DNA of 45,567 bases from Candidatus Rokuibacteriota bacterium. GTDB lineage: Bacteria > Methylomirabilota > Methylomirabilia > Rokubacteriales > CSP1-6. The position numbers and the translations under genes were made by a program. The notes beneath the pieces were generated by a model. It had not been told where the DNA came from and did not search any database. It saw only the letters and a program-made list of their open reading frames with translations. The stretch covers positions 1 to 45,567 of the forward strand of contig QHSC01000111.1 of the NCBI GenBank assembly GCA_003220345.1. Reading direction: 5' to 3'. Shown in pieces: positions 14,691 to 23,843 of the stretch (position 1 is its first letter; each line of letters starts with the position of its first letter).

Positions 14691-15251
14691 ATGGCCACCG
14701 GCGTCGCGGTGTCAGGCATGGAAGGGGTCAGGAAAGCCCGGGGCTGGCTCCTCGGCCTCGGCATCGTCCTCATCCTGGTCGGCACGCTGGCCCTGGGCGC
14801 CGCCGTCTTCGCCACCATCGCCTCGGTGATCTTCTTCGGCTGGCTGCTCCTCGTCGCGGGAGCCATCGAGGTCGGCTATGCCTTCAGCCAGCCGAAGTGG
14901 GGCGGCCTCATCCTCCACGTGGTCAACGGCGTGCTGGGCGTGGTGGCGGGCTTCATCCTCGTGCTGCATCCGGCGGCGGGCGCCCTCACCCTCACCCTTC
15001 TCATGGCGATGTTCTTCATGATCGCGGGTCTCTTCCGCATCGTCACGGCCTTGTTGATGCGCTACCCGCACTGGGGATGGGTGCTGCTGAACGGCCTCAT
15101 CACCTTCGCGCTCGGTGTGCTGATCTGGAGGCAGATGCCGGGCGCCGCGCTCTGGATCATCGGGATGTTCGTGGGCATAGACCTGATCTTCGTTGGATGG
15201 TCCTGGGTCATGCTCGCCCTCGCCCTCAGGACCGAGCGGGGCCAGGCCTAG
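14691..15251 (+). CDS. HdeD-family (DUF308) membrane protein
   Basis: A 186-residue protein with six hydrophobic segments (roughly residues 18-40, 44-62, 68-88, 93-113, 120-140 and 150-172) and only a short cytoplasmic start. Phrases such as ASVIFFGWLLLVAGAIEVGYAF and LVLHPAAGALTLTLLMAMFFMIAGLFRI are typical of HdeD, which is linked to acid stress in enterobacteria; elsewhere its role is undefined. ATG 14691 follows GAAAGGAGA. Upstream at 14616-14621 there is TTGACA, with no good -10 box at the expected place. The gene is divergent from the aldehyde oxidoreductase and is probably monocistronic. Confidence 0.85.
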   Translation: MATGVAVSGMEGVRKARGWLLGLGIVLILVGTLALGAAVFATIASVIFFGWLLLVAGAIEVGYAFSQPKWGGLILHVVNGVLGVVAGFILVLHPAAGALTLTLLMAMFFMIAGLFRIVTALLMRYPHWGWVLLNGLITFALGVLIWRQMPGAALWIIGMFVGIDLIFVGWSWVMLALALRTERGQA

Positions 15252-15279
15252 AGCGCCCGGAGGGGAGCTCCGCCCGAAG

Positions 15280-15930
<651 letters not shown>

Positions 15931-15943
15931 GGTCCCGTCTCCC

Positions 15944-17143
15944 TTAGAGAACGACTTTCCTGTCGCGGAGCTCCTGGATCCTCGCCGGCGTGAAGCCGCA
16001 GGCGGTCAGGATCTCGTCGGTGTGCTGGCCGCGCAGCGGCGCTGCGCGCCTGACCCCGGGGGCCATGCGCGAGAACTTCAGCGGCGTCCCCACCACGGGA
16101 ATCTCGCCGAGGCGCGGATGGGTCACGCGCTGGACGATGCCGCGCTCGACCGTCTGCGGATCGTTCATGACCTGGTCCACGGTGTTGATGGGCGTCGCCG
16201 GCACGTCCGCCTCCGCGAGGATCTTCAGGAGCTCCTCGCGGTCCCGGTCGCCGATCACCTGCTCGAGCAGCGTCTCCAGCTCCACCCGGTTCTTCACCCG
16301 CTGCTGGTTGACGGCGAACTTCGGATCGGCGGCGAGCTCGTCGAGGCCGAGGACGCGGACGAGCTTGCCCCAGAAGCGATCGTTGGCGGCGGCCACGAAG
16401 ATCCACTGGCCGTCGCGGCACTTGAAGTTCCGGTAGGGCGACAGCGACGGGTGCCCGGAGCCCAGCGCTTTCGGCACGGCGCCCGTGAGCAGGTAGCCCT
16501 CGGCGTGAAAGGCGAGCAGGCTCACCGCCGTCTCGAGGAGGGACCCGTCCACGCGCTGGCCGAGCCCGGTCTTGGCGCGCTGGATGAGCGCGCTGCAGAC
16601 GCCGAGGGCGCAGAGGATGCCCGTCGAGAGATCGAGGAAGGAGACGCCGGCCCGCACGGGCTGCCCGTCCGGCTCGCCCGTGATGGACATGATGCCGCTG
16701 AAGGCCTGCATGAGCGCCTCGTACCCCGGGCTGTCCTTGCGGGGGCCGGTACGACCGAAGGCGGAGACGGAGCAGTAGATGAGCCGCGGATTGATCTTCG
16801 CGAGGGCGTCATAGCCGAGGCCGAAGCTTTCCATGGTCCCCGTGCGGAAGTTCTCGATGAGAACGTCGGCGTCGCGGACGAGCGCCGTGACCACCTCCAC
16901 GCCCTCGGGCGCCTTGAGGTCGAGGGCCATGCCGCGCTTGTTGCGGTTGAAGAGGAGATAGGCCGCGGCCTCGCCGTCCTTGTGCGGGGGCCAGGTGCGG
17001 GACTCGTCGCCGCTGCCCGTGTCCTCCACCTTGACGACGTCCGCTCCCAGATCGGAGAGGAGGGCGCCGCACCAGGGGCCGGCGATGACGCGCGAGAGAT
17101 CGATGACACGGATGCCGTCGAGGGCGAGCAGGTCGGGAGTCAT
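15944..17143 (-). CDS. Class III (CaiB/BaiF) CoA-transferase
   Basis: A 399-residue protein with the family layout. It opens with [30 protein letters not shown], and continues with [38 protein letters not shown] in pieces typical of formyl-CoA and succinyl-CoA transferases. The catalytic Asp is Asp171 ([11 protein letters not shown]), which forms the acyl-enzyme anhydride. These enzymes move CoA between carboxylic acids (formate/oxalate, succinate/itaconate, carnitine and others). The donor and acceptor are not predictable here. It is first in an operon with msrA. A TATCAT box ends 7 nt before the ATG, suggesting a leaderless message. Confidence 0.9.
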   Translation of the reverse strand: MTPDLLALDGIRVIDLSRVIAGPWCGALLSDLGADVVKVEDTGSGDESRTWPPHKDGEAAAYLLFNRNKRGMALDLKAPEGVEVVTALVRDADVLIENFRTGTMESFGLGYDALAKINPRLIYCSVSAFGRTGPRKDSPGYEALMQAFSGIMSITGEPDGQPVRAGVSFLDLSTGILCALGVCSALIQRAKTGLGQRVDGSLLETAVSLLAFHAEGYLLTGAVPKALGSGHPSLSPYRNFKCRDGQWIFVAAANDRFWGKLVRVLGLDELAADPKFAVNQQRVKNRVELETLLEQVIGDRDREELLKILAEADVPATPINTVDQVMNDPQTVERGIVQRVTHPRLGEIPVVGTPLKFSRMAPGVRRAAPLRGQHTDEILTACGFTPARIQELRDRKVVL

Positions 17144-17150
17144 GGGCGCT

Positions 17151-17156
17151 ATGATA
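17151..17156 (-). promoter_or_regulatory. -10-like hexamer TATCAT of the CoA-transferase operon
   Basis: On the minus strand TATCAT is followed by seven bases and the ATG at 17143. No convincing -35 element is found at the expected distance. Confidence 0.4.
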
Positions 17157-17187
17157 CCGCAGCGCCGGGACCTTCAGCGCCGACGTC

Positions 17188-17216
17188 TTGACCCGCTCCG
17201 GGAAAGCCCGTAGTGT
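17188..17216 (+). promoter_or_regulatory. Sigma-70-type promoter TTGACC-N17-TAGTGT
   Basis: TTGACC at 17188-17193 and TAGTGT at 17211-17216 with the ideal 17-bp spacer. Transcription would start near 17223, only a few bases before the ATG at 17230, so the leader would be extremely short. Confidence 0.5.
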
Positions 17217-17229
17217 CCGGCGCAGACCC

Positions 17230-18303
17230 ATGACGGACAGCGATCGCCAGTTCTATCTGCGGGTCTTCTGGGTGGCCGCCGCCGCCCTCCTGGCCATCGG
17301 ACTCTTCGAGGTCCTGCGTCCCTTCGTCGAGTCCATCGTGTGGGCGGCGCTCCTGGCCTTTCTCCTCAAGCCCCTCAACGATCGTCTCACGCGCAAGCTC
17401 GGGGGCCGCCGCGGCGTGGCGGCCATGATGCTGACGGTGGCGGGTTTCCTGTTCGTGCTCGCGCCCATCGGCATGCTCGCGGTCGTCTTCGGCCGGCAGG
17501 CCGCCGATCTGATCGGACGCCTGCAGGCCCTGGCCGAGCGGTACAAGGTCTCGCAGACGAGTGATCTCTTGAACCTGCCCATCGTCCACCGGGTCCTCGA
17601 GTGGCTCAACGATTTCCTGCCCGTGGACACCACGCAGCTCCAGGCCGCGGCCATTGACGCCACCAAGGCCCTCCTCGGCCTCTTCGTCGTCACGAGCGGC
17701 AGTCTCTTCGCCAGCGCCCTCGGCACCCTCTTCAACATGCTCATGACGCTCTTCCTCATCTTCTTCTTCCTGCGCGACTGGGACGTGATGGTCGCCGCCA
17801 CCTCGCGCTTGATTCCGCTCGACCCCCGCCGGAAGGAGAGCCTCGCCGGGCACATCGCCGCCGTCACGCGCGGAGTCGCCCTGGGCTCCATGGTCACGGC
17901 CGCCGTCCAGGGCGCGCTCGTCGGCATCGGCTTCTTGCTCGTGGGCCTGCCCTCGGTCGTGGTCTTCGGCGTGCTCGCCGCGGTGGCCGCGCTCCTGCCC
18001 GTGCCAGGCACGGCGGCCGTGTGGGTGCCCGCGGCCATCGTCCTCTTCGCCCAGGGCCGGATGGGCGCGGCGGTGTTCATGCTGCTCTGGGGCGGCCTCG
18101 TCGTCGTGGGCATGTCCGACAGCTTCATCCGGCCCGCCTTCGTGTCGGGTCAGGCGGAGATGTCGACGCTGCCCGTCTTCCTCGGGCTCATGGGCGGGAT
18201 CGGCGCTTTCGGCGCGGTGGGGATCGTGCTGGGGCCCGTGCTCGTGGCCATCGCGCTCGCGCTGCTGCGCTTCGCGGCGGAGGCGGGGATCGCAGGGCGC
18301 TGA
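17230..18303 (+). CDS. AI-2E family transporter (PF01594 type permease)
   Basis: A 357-residue membrane protein with about eight helices. The paired N-terminal helices (VFWVAAAALLAIGLFEVLRPF, SIVWAALLAFLLKPL) with the short basic segment between them are typical, followed by a soluble amphipathic stretch (residues 100-150), then FNMLMTLFLIFFFLRDWD and the C-terminal ISxSFIRPxF-like signature (SDSFIRPAFVSG). Family members include TqsA (autoinducer-2 export) and sodium/proton antiporters; the substrate here is unknown. The start is ATG 17230 because the promoter at 17188-17216 excludes upstream starts. The gene is followed 19 bp later by a binding-protein gene in the same direction. Confidence 0.85.
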   Translation: MTDSDRQFYLRVFWVAAAALLAIGLFEVLRPFVESIVWAALLAFLLKPLNDRLTRKLGGRRGVAAMMLTVAGFLFVLAPIGMLAVVFGRQAADLIGRLQALAERYKVSQTSDLLNLPIVHRVLEWLNDFLPVDTTQLQAAAIDATKALLGLFVVTSGSLFASALGTLFNMLMTLFLIFFFLRDWDVMVAATSRLIPLDPRRKESLAGHIAAVTRGVALGSMVTAAVQGALVGIGFLLVGLPSVVVFGVLAAVAALLPVPGTAAVWVPAAIVLFAQGRMGAAVFMLLWGGLVVVGMSDSFIRPAFVSGQAEMSTLPVFLGLMGGIGAFGAVGIVLGPVLVAIALALLRFAAEAGIAGR

Positions 18304-18322
18304 CCCCTCGGAGGAGGATCAC

Positions 18323-19621
18323 ATGATCGACCGCAGAAAATTTATCGCTCGTGGCGCGGCGGGGCTGGCCGGCATCCTCGCCTCGCGGCAGGCTCCCGCG
18401 CTCGCGCAGACGATCCGTCTTCATCTCCTCCACCGCGTGGATTTCATCCCGCAGGGCGAGGCCGAGCTCAAGAGGCAGCTCGCCGACTATGGCCGCCAGA
18501 TGAAGATGGACGTCGTGCTCGAGACCATCAACGAGAACGATCTCCAGACGCGGATCACCTCGGCCATCCAGTCGGGCGCGGGCCCGGACATCGTCCAGAT
18601 GCTCCACAACTGGCCGCACCTCTATGCGGGCGGGCTCGTCGACATGACGGACCTGTGCGACTGGAAGCAGCGCGATCAGGGCAAGTTCTACCCGCAATCC
18701 GAGGCCGCGACCCGCGAGGGAAGCCGGTGGCTGGGCCTGCCCCACTGCGTCACCCCCGCCCTCATCAACTACCGCAAGTCCTGGTTTGCCGAGGCGGGAG
18801 CGACGGCGCCGCCCAAGAACCTGGACGAGTACCGCAAGCTCGGCGCCGTCCTCAAGAAGAAGGGCAAGCCCTTCGGCCAGACGCTCGGTCATACCGTCAA
18901 CGACGCGCCCGGCTGGTCGTATCCGCTGACGTGGACGTTTGGCGGCGCGGAGACCGACAAGACGGGGAAGAAGGTGGTGCTGAACTCGAAGAACACCATC
19001 GAGGCGGTCAAGTGGATGACGGCCTTCTGGAAGGAAGCCTGCGACGAAGGCGGCCTGGCCTGGGACGACACGACCAACAACCGCGCCTTTCACGCGGGCG
19101 AGATCGCTGCCACCCTCAATGGCGGAAGCATCTACGTGCTGGCGCGCCGCCGGACCGACATCAAGGACGAGAAGGGCCAGCCCCTCTGGCCCGACATCGG
19201 GCACTTCCGCTATCCCGACGGCCCCCACGGCCCCACGCCGACGTACCACGTGACGTATGCGAGCACGATCATGAAGCACTCGAAGAACGTGGAAGCGGCC
19301 AAGGAGCTCCTCAAGTGGGTCCATTCCAAGGAGCAGTTCGGCAAGTGGTTCGAGCTCGAGGGCGGGTATGCCACGGGTGCGAATCCCGTCTGGGAAGGGC
19401 ACAAGATGTGGACCGAGGTGGACGAGGCGATGCGGCCCTTCAAGACGGCCGCGCAGGGCGCGCGCGCCCTCGGCTACGCGGGCCCGCCCTCGGCCAAGGC
19501 CACCCTCGTCTACACCAAGTACATCATCACCGACATGTACGCCAAGGCCGTGCAGGGGCTCGCGCCCGAGGATGCCGTCCGCTGGGCGGAAGGCGAGCTC
19601 AGGAAGATCTACGAGGTCTGA
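18323..19621 (+). CDS. ABC transporter substrate-binding protein, family 1 (sugar type), Tat-exported
   Basis: A 432-residue protein with a twin-arginine signal (DRRKFIARGAAGLAGILAS; RR at residues 4-5), GGAGGATCAC before the ATG. The mature part is a type-1 extracellular solute-binding protein: QTRITSAIQSGAGPDIVQM near residue 75, then GLPHCVTPALINYRKSWFAEAG and FHAGEIAATLNGGS. Relatives bind sugars, glycerol phosphate or polyamines. Permease and ATPase genes are absent on both sides; the upstream permease is of an unrelated family. It may serve a transporter encoded elsewhere. The Tat signal suggests folding before export. The ligand is unknown. Confidence 0.88.
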   Translation: MIDRRKFIARGAAGLAGILASRQAPALAQTIRLHLLHRVDFIPQGEAELKRQLADYGRQMKMDVVLETINENDLQTRITSAIQSGAGPDIVQMLHNWPHLYAGGLVDMTDLCDWKQRDQGKFYPQSEAATREGSRWLGLPHCVTPALINYRKSWFAEAGATAPPKNLDEYRKLGAVLKKKGKPFGQTLGHTVNDAPGWSYPLTWTFGGAETDKTGKKVVLNSKNTIEAVKWMTAFWKEACDEGGLAWDDTTNNRAFHAGEIAATLNGGSIYVLARRRTDIKDEKGQPLWPDIGHFRYPDGPHGPTPTYHVTYASTIMKHSKNVEAAKELLKWVHSKEQFGKWFELEGGYATGANPVWEGHKMWTEVDEAMRPFKTAAQGARALGYAGPPSAKATLVYTKYIITDMYAKAVQGLAPEDAVRWAEGELRKIYEV

Positions 19622-19684
19622 GCGTCAGGGAGCCCTCTCGGAGCGTGGGCCGAGCGCGCCATCGATGATTGTCAGTCCTGACCT

Positions 19685-20563
19685 CTAGCCTTCCTTCTTC
19701 AGGAGATAGAACACACATCCGTAGCACGACGAGTGCTGCCGGAAGACATCGATCTCCCTTTGCTCCTCGTCGAGGAAGGCGAGCGCGTCGGGACTGTCGG
19801 CATACTTGAGCCGGAGGACCCGGATCTTCATCTCGAGCGGCTCGTAGTAGTCCGTCCACCAGTCCCTCTCGGGGGTGGTGAAGTGGTGCAAGATCTCGTA
19901 TCCGGCGGCCTGGGCCATCGCGCAATTGGAAGCGATGGTGGCCATGGCGGGGTAGTTCCTGCTCCAGAACTGTGTAGGCGCTTCTGGCGGCGCTTCCGTC
20001 AGCCAGCTGATCTCGGTGACGGCCACACATCCGTGCGTCTTGAGAAGTGGCCTCCACGATCTGAGCCCGGCTTCGAATCCCACGATGTAGATGGCACCTT
20101 CCGACCAGATGAGATCGAAGCGGTTGTCCGAGAACGGCAGCGCTCGCATGTCTCCCTGAAGGCTCGCGATCCGCGAGAAAGCCTCGAAGCTTCGGGTCCG
20201 GCGTGTCAGGTCTTTCAGGAAAGGCGCATGGCGGTCCACCGCCATGATGTGCGCCTGAGGGAACGCTCTGGCCAGCGCGAGCGTCTGAGCTCCGGGACCG
20301 CAGCCGACATCGACTACCCGAGCGCCGTCAGAGAGGCGGGGCAGCTTCTCCGCTGCTTCCCGGGTCGTTCTGTTGGAACCCGGGCCTTCTCGGGGCAAGT
20401 CAGAGTGCAGCTCCCAGAAGAGACTCAGAGACCCGGACCGCTTATCCGACGGGAATGGGACGACCGTCGACGGCGGTGGGGCCGGCGCCCGCCACCGCGT
20501 GCTGCCGCCCCTGCGCCTGGCCGAAGTCTCCGCGAACCGGCGTGGCGAGGATTCCCGTGTCAC
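19685..20563 (-). CDS. Class I SAM-dependent methyltransferase
   Basis: A 292-residue protein. Motif I is VVDVGCGPGAQ (83-93), followed by IMAVDRHAPFLKDL (acidic residue of motif II), LQGDMRALPF and FDLIWSEGAIYIVGF. The C-terminal 100 residues include FWSRNYPAM and a Cys-containing end (HSSCYGCVFYLLKKEG). This resembles small-molecule or metabolite methyltransferases of the UbiE/ArsM-like fold, without a metal-binding Cys pattern diagnostic of ArsM. The GTG at 20563 overlaps the preceding stop (GTGA); the first 45 residues look poorly conserved, so the true start may be later. It is last in the long minus-strand operon. Confidence 0.75.
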   Translation of the reverse strand: MTRESSPRRFAETSARRRGGSTRWRAPAPPPSTVVPFPSDKRSGSLSLFWELHSDLPREGPGSNRTTREAAEKLPRLSDGARVVDVGCGPGAQTLALARAFPQAHIMAVDRHAPFLKDLTRRTRSFEAFSRIASLQGDMRALPFSDNRFDLIWSEGAIYIVGFEAGLRSWRPLLKTHGCVAVTEISWLTEAPPEAPTQFWSRNYPAMATIASNCAMAQAAGYEILHHFTTPERDWWTDYYEPLEMKIRVLRLKYADSPDALAFLDEEQREIDVFRQHSSCYGCVFYLLKKEG

Positions 20564-21207
20564 ATCTCCACTTGCCTGAAGACGGTGCCCAGCACGGGAT
20601 GCGGCCCCAGGGGAAGCGAGAGCCGCCGGCGGCTCGCCACCTCTAGCGCGATAGGGCCCTCATCCTGAACGGGGTCGATCTCGACGGCAAGGCGCATGGG
20701 GGAGTCGCTCCAGGAGAAGACGAGCTCGCCGCGCGGACCCCCGGCGGCGGTGCCCTGCAGCACGGTCGTCCACTGAGTCACGGCCCGCTCCATGGACTGG
20801 CCGCGCATCGGCTCGGCGAACTGGACCACGATGCCGAGGGCCTGCTTGGGGTGAAGAAAGGCTTCTTTCCACTCAGGATCGGACTCGTCGCGGCCGATGA
20901 TGTCGTAGCCGGCGGACTCCGCTCGGGCGCAGGCCTCCGCGAGGCTCGGCACCTTGAAGGTGACATGATGGATGCCCGCGCCTCGCTCGGCGAGAAAGCG
21001 ATGGAGGAAGCCCGACGGCCCCGCGGGCTCCATGATCTCGATCGATCCGCCGCCCTCGAAGCGATACGTGCCCCAGGCGAAGACGCCCGAGGGTTGACCG
21101 GCGTCCGGCTCACCGCCCAGCTCTGCGCAGAGAAACGGGGCGGCGTCGGCCATTCGCGGCAGGGCGATGGCGATGTGATCGAAGAGGACGCGGTCGACCA
21201 GGCTCAA
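20560..21207 (-). CDS. VOC (glyoxalase/bleomycin-resistance) superfamily protein
   Basis: A 215-residue protein with the paired beta-alpha-beta-beta-beta units of the VOC fold: FDHIAIALPRMADAAPFLCAELGG, then IEIMEPAGPSGFLHRFLAERGAGIHHVTFKV and GIVVQFAEP. This resembles methylmalonyl-CoA epimerase and related enzymes. Metal-ligand positions appear as His in DHIAI, Glu in IEIMEP and His in HHVTF, but the fourth usual Glu is Gln in VVQFAEP. A C-terminal extension of about 80 residues follows, unlike the 135-residue epimerases. The start is a TTG at 21207 overlapping the upstream stop (TTGA), and the stop overlaps the next gene, so it is translationally coupled on both sides. Substrate unknown. 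Confidence 0.75.
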   Translation of the reverse strand: MSLVDRVLFDHIAIALPRMADAAPFLCAELGGEPDAGQPSGVFAWGTYRFEGGGSIEIMEPAGPSGFLHRFLAERGAGIHHVTFKVPSLAEACARAESAGYDIIGRDESDPEWKEAFLHPKQALGIVVQFAEPMRGQSMERAVTQWTTVLQGTAAGGPRGELVFSWSDSPMRLAVEIDPVQDEGPIALEVASRRRLSLPLGPHPVLGTVFRQVEM

Positions 21208-22238
21208 CCGGTGAAGACCTCCTGGGCCGCCTCGAGCGAGCGCTCGATGCCCTGAGCGCTCACGTCCAGATGCGTGACTGCGCGGATCGTGCGCGGACCG
21301 AGGGCGCCCATGCGGACGCCCCGGGAGAGGAGCCGCTCCACCGCCGCGGGCGCGCCGATCGACCCCGTCAGGTCGAAGAAGACGATGTTGGTCTCGACGG
21401 TGGCGGGGTCGAGGGACACGCCGGGCAGGGTCGCCAGCCCTTCAGCCAGTCGCTTCGCGTTGACATGGTCGTCGGCCAGCCGCTTCACGTGATGGCGGAG
21501 AGCATAGACTCCACCCGCGGCAATGATCCCTGCCTGGCGCATGGCCCCGCCCATCTGCTGCTTGCAGCGCCACGCTTCCGCGATGAACTCCCGCGAGCCC
21601 GCGATGGCCGCGCCCACCGGCGCCCCCAGGCCCTTGGTGAAATCGATCCAGGCCGAGTCGAAGGGCGCGGCCCACTGCTGGGCGGCGATGCCGCTCGCCA
21701 CCACCGCGTTCATCAGGCGGGCGCCGTCCATGTGCGTGCTGAGCCCGCGGCGCCGCGCGACGTCGACCACCGCCCGGATCTTCTCGAGCGGCCACACGGA
21801 GCCGCCGCCCAGGTTGGAGGTCTGCTCCACCCACAGGAGGCGGCTGCGCGGCATGTGACGGTTGTCCGGACGAATGGCCGCCTCGACGGCCGCGAAGTCG
21901 AACTGACCACGCGGGCCGTCGAGCCCCTGCACGTTGATGCCGGCCAGCGCGGCCGGCCCGCCCGTCTCGAAGTGGATAGGATGCGCGGTGCGATGCGCAA
22001 TCATCTCCTCGCCGTGACGGCAGTGCACGCGCATGGCGATCTCGTTGCACATGGTACCCGAGGGCAGAAAGAGCGCCGCGTCCTTGCCCAGGAGCTCGGC
22101 GACCATGTCCTGCAGGAGATTGACCGTCGGATCCTCGTGCTTCTGCTCGTCGCCCACCTCCGCCTCGCACATGAAGCGCCGCATCTCGGCGGTGGGCTTG
22201 GTTACCGTGTCGCTGTAAAGGTCGACCTCGATCGCCAT
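21204..22238 (-). CDS. ltaE: Low-specificity threonine aldolase
   Basis: A 344-residue PLP enzyme of fold type I. The N-terminus VDLYSDTVTKPTAEMRRFM and GDEQKHEDPTVNLLQDMVAELLGKDAALFLPSGTM pieces are diagnostic. The PLP-contacting Asp171 is in THMDGARLMNA, and the Schiff-base Lys202 in WIDFTKGLGAPVG. The reaction is threonine or allo-threonine to glycine and acetaldehyde; some members act on other beta-hydroxy amino acids. Acetaldehyde could be handled by the alcohol dehydrogenase or other oxidoreductases in the same operon. ATG 22238 begins right at the conserved N-terminus, 10 bp after the NIPSNAP stop. Confidence 0.92.
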   Translation of the reverse strand: MAIEVDLYSDTVTKPTAEMRRFMCEAEVGDEQKHEDPTVNLLQDMVAELLGKDAALFLPSGTMCNEIAMRVHCRHGEEMIAHRTAHPIHFETGGPAALAGINVQGLDGPRGQFDFAAVEAAIRPDNRHMPRSRLLWVEQTSNLGGGSVWPLEKIRAVVDVARRRGLSTHMDGARLMNAVVASGIAAQQWAAPFDSAWIDFTKGLGAPVGAAIAGSREFIAEAWRCKQQMGGAMRQAGIIAAGGVYALRHHVKRLADDHVNAKRLAEGLATLPGVSLDPATVETNIVFFDLTGSIGAPAAVERLLSRGVRMGALGPRTIRAVTHLDVSAQGIERSLEAAQEVFTG

Positions 22239-22248
22239 CGGTGCTCGC

Positions 22249-22866
22249 CTATTGCATCGGTGAGAAGGCCGACGGCATGACGATCTTGGTCGCCTGGGTG
22301 AGCAGGCTGTCCGCCCCGCCGCCCGGCGGCCACAGGCCCTCGGCCACGGCCTTCTTCCGCGTGGCCACGCGGGCATCCAGGGTCGGATAGGGCCAGATGT
22401 GGATGAACTTGTTCGCGGTGCCGAATTCGACGTGGCCGACGAGGGCCACGGGCGAAAGCCCGAGACGGCCGGGCAGCTTGGCTTCCCAGCGCTTCATCGT
22501 GTCGGGCAGCGTCCCCGCCCTGAACGTGTAGTAGCGGAACTCGTAGTAGGGGCCGTAGGTGCCGGGCTTGGGCTCGGGGGCGAAGGGGAAGGGGACCACG
22601 ATCTCCACGGACATCGTCGTGATGAACTCCTGGATCTTGGGCGGCCAGTTCGCGTCCTTGGCGGCGGCCGCGCGCACCTTGGCCCGATCGTCCACGCTCT
22701 CGTACTTCCAGATGTGGATGATCTCGTTGAGCGGCCCGATCTCCGTGTGGAAGAAGGCCGCGAGCTCCGAGTACTTCTTGCGGTGCTCGTAGGCTTCGCC
22801 GTAGCGCTTCTCGACCTCGCCGAGGCTGCCGACTTTGACGCCGTAGGTGCGGATCTCGTAGATCAT
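22249..22866 (-). CDS. NIPSNAP family protein
   Basis: A 205-residue protein with two ferredoxin-like NIPSNAP repeats: the first opens MIYEIRTYGVKVGSLGEVEKRYGEAY with IIHIWKYESVDDRAKVR, the second YYEFRYYTFRAGTLPDTMKRWEAK with FIHIWPYPTLDARVATRKKAV. Bacterial members are small dimeric alpha-beta barrels of unknown function often encoded in catabolic operons. GAGAGGAGC precedes the ATG at 22866. It sits between a TAXI binding protein (26-bp gap) and threonine aldolase (10-bp gap), so it belongs to the same operon. Confidence 0.88.
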   Translation of the reverse strand: MIYEIRTYGVKVGSLGEVEKRYGEAYEHRKKYSELAAFFHTEIGPLNEIIHIWKYESVDDRAKVRAAAAKDANWPPKIQEFITTMSVEIVVPFPFAPEPKPGTYGPYYEFRYYTFRAGTLPDTMKRWEAKLPGRLGLSPVALVGHVEFGTANKFIHIWPYPTLDARVATRKKAVAEGLWPPGGGADSLLTQATKIVMPSAFSPMQ

Positions 22867-22892
22867 GGTGCGCTCCTCTCTGGTGTGGAAGT

Positions 22893-23843
22893 TTACGGAA
22901 GCAGGCCGATCTCGCGGAAGTAGCGACGAGCGCCTGGATGGATGAGCTCGGGACGCGGTGCCCCCGCCGCCGTATTGGCCGCCGTCGTCTCGTGCCCCTG
23001 AGGCAGCTTGGCGGCCATCATCGCCTCGCCGCGGTGAAGCGCGCGGGCGAGACGATACGCGGTGTCCTCGGCCAGGGTGGGCGTGACGAGGATGAAGCTC
23101 CACGACCCCACCGACACGATGGGCTCCGTCTGACCTGGATACGCGCCCGCGGGAATGGTCAAGGTCTTGAGGAAAGCGTGCTTGGCCTGGATGCGCGCGC
23201 GCTCGCTCGGAGTGGGGGCGATGAAGCGCGCGCCCTGCGCGCCGCGCGCGACGGCGGTGAAGCCAGGCCACCCCGCGCCGCCACCCCAGAGGGCGGCCGC
23301 GCGGCCGTCCCCGACCATGGCGGGCCCGTCGCCCGCCTGATCGAGGTAGACGGGCTGGAAATCCCGCTCCATGTCCAGCCCGAGCCCGTCCAGCACATAG
23401 CGGGCGAGGACCACGAGGCCGGATCCGCGGGCGCCCCAGGCCACGGTCTTGCCCTTGAGATCGGCGATGGTTCGGTAGGGCTGATCGCCGCGGACCACGA
23501 ACATCCCCGGCGTGGTGTACATGGCCACGAGGATCTGAAGGCGCGCGGGCGGACGGCCGATGCCGCTGAGCGCCTCGTGGGCGACCTCGCCCTGGACCAG
23601 CGCCAGATCGAGTTGGCCCGCCTCGAGGAGCGGCACGTTCTCGGTGGAGCCCTTCGTGTTTCGCGTGCGCACCTCGAGCGAGGGATCGTTGGCGTGGATG
23701 GTCTCGGCCACCGCTTGACCGTAGACGGGAAAGCCGCCGCCCGGCGTGGCCGTGCCGAGCGTGACCACCGTGCGCTGCTCCTCCGCTCGGGCCAGGCCCA
23801 TGGCGAAGAGGATGGTGGCGGCGGCCCCGAACCACTTCATCAT
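22893..23843 (-). CDS. TAXI-family TRAP transporter solute-binding protein
   Basis: A 316-residue exported protein: short signal peptide (MMKWFGAAATILFAMGLARA), then TVVTLGTATPGGGFPVYGQAVAE, the GSTENVPLLEAGQLDLALVQGEV block and KTVAWGARGSG, all typical of TAXI proteins. Such proteins capture carboxylates or amino acids (glutamate in one studied case) for a fused 4TM-12TM TRAP permease. No TRAP membrane gene is next to it; the operon contains enzymes only. It overlaps the LLM gene by 4 bp (ATGA). Ligand unknown. Confidence 0.85.
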   Translation of the reverse strand: MMKWFGAAATILFAMGLARAEEQRTVVTLGTATPGGGFPVYGQAVAETIHANDPSLEVRTRNTKGSTENVPLLEAGQLDLALVQGEVAHEALSGIGRPPARLQILVAMYTTPGMFVVRGDQPYRTIADLKGKTVAWGARGSGLVVLARYVLDGLGLDMERDFQPVYLDQAGDGPAMVGDGRAAALWGGGAGWPGFTAVARGAQGARFIAPTPSERARIQAKHAFLKTLTIPAGAYPGQTEPIVSVGSWSFILVTPTLAEDTAYRLARALHRGEAMMAAKLPQGHETTAANTAAGAPRPELIHPGARRYFREIGLLP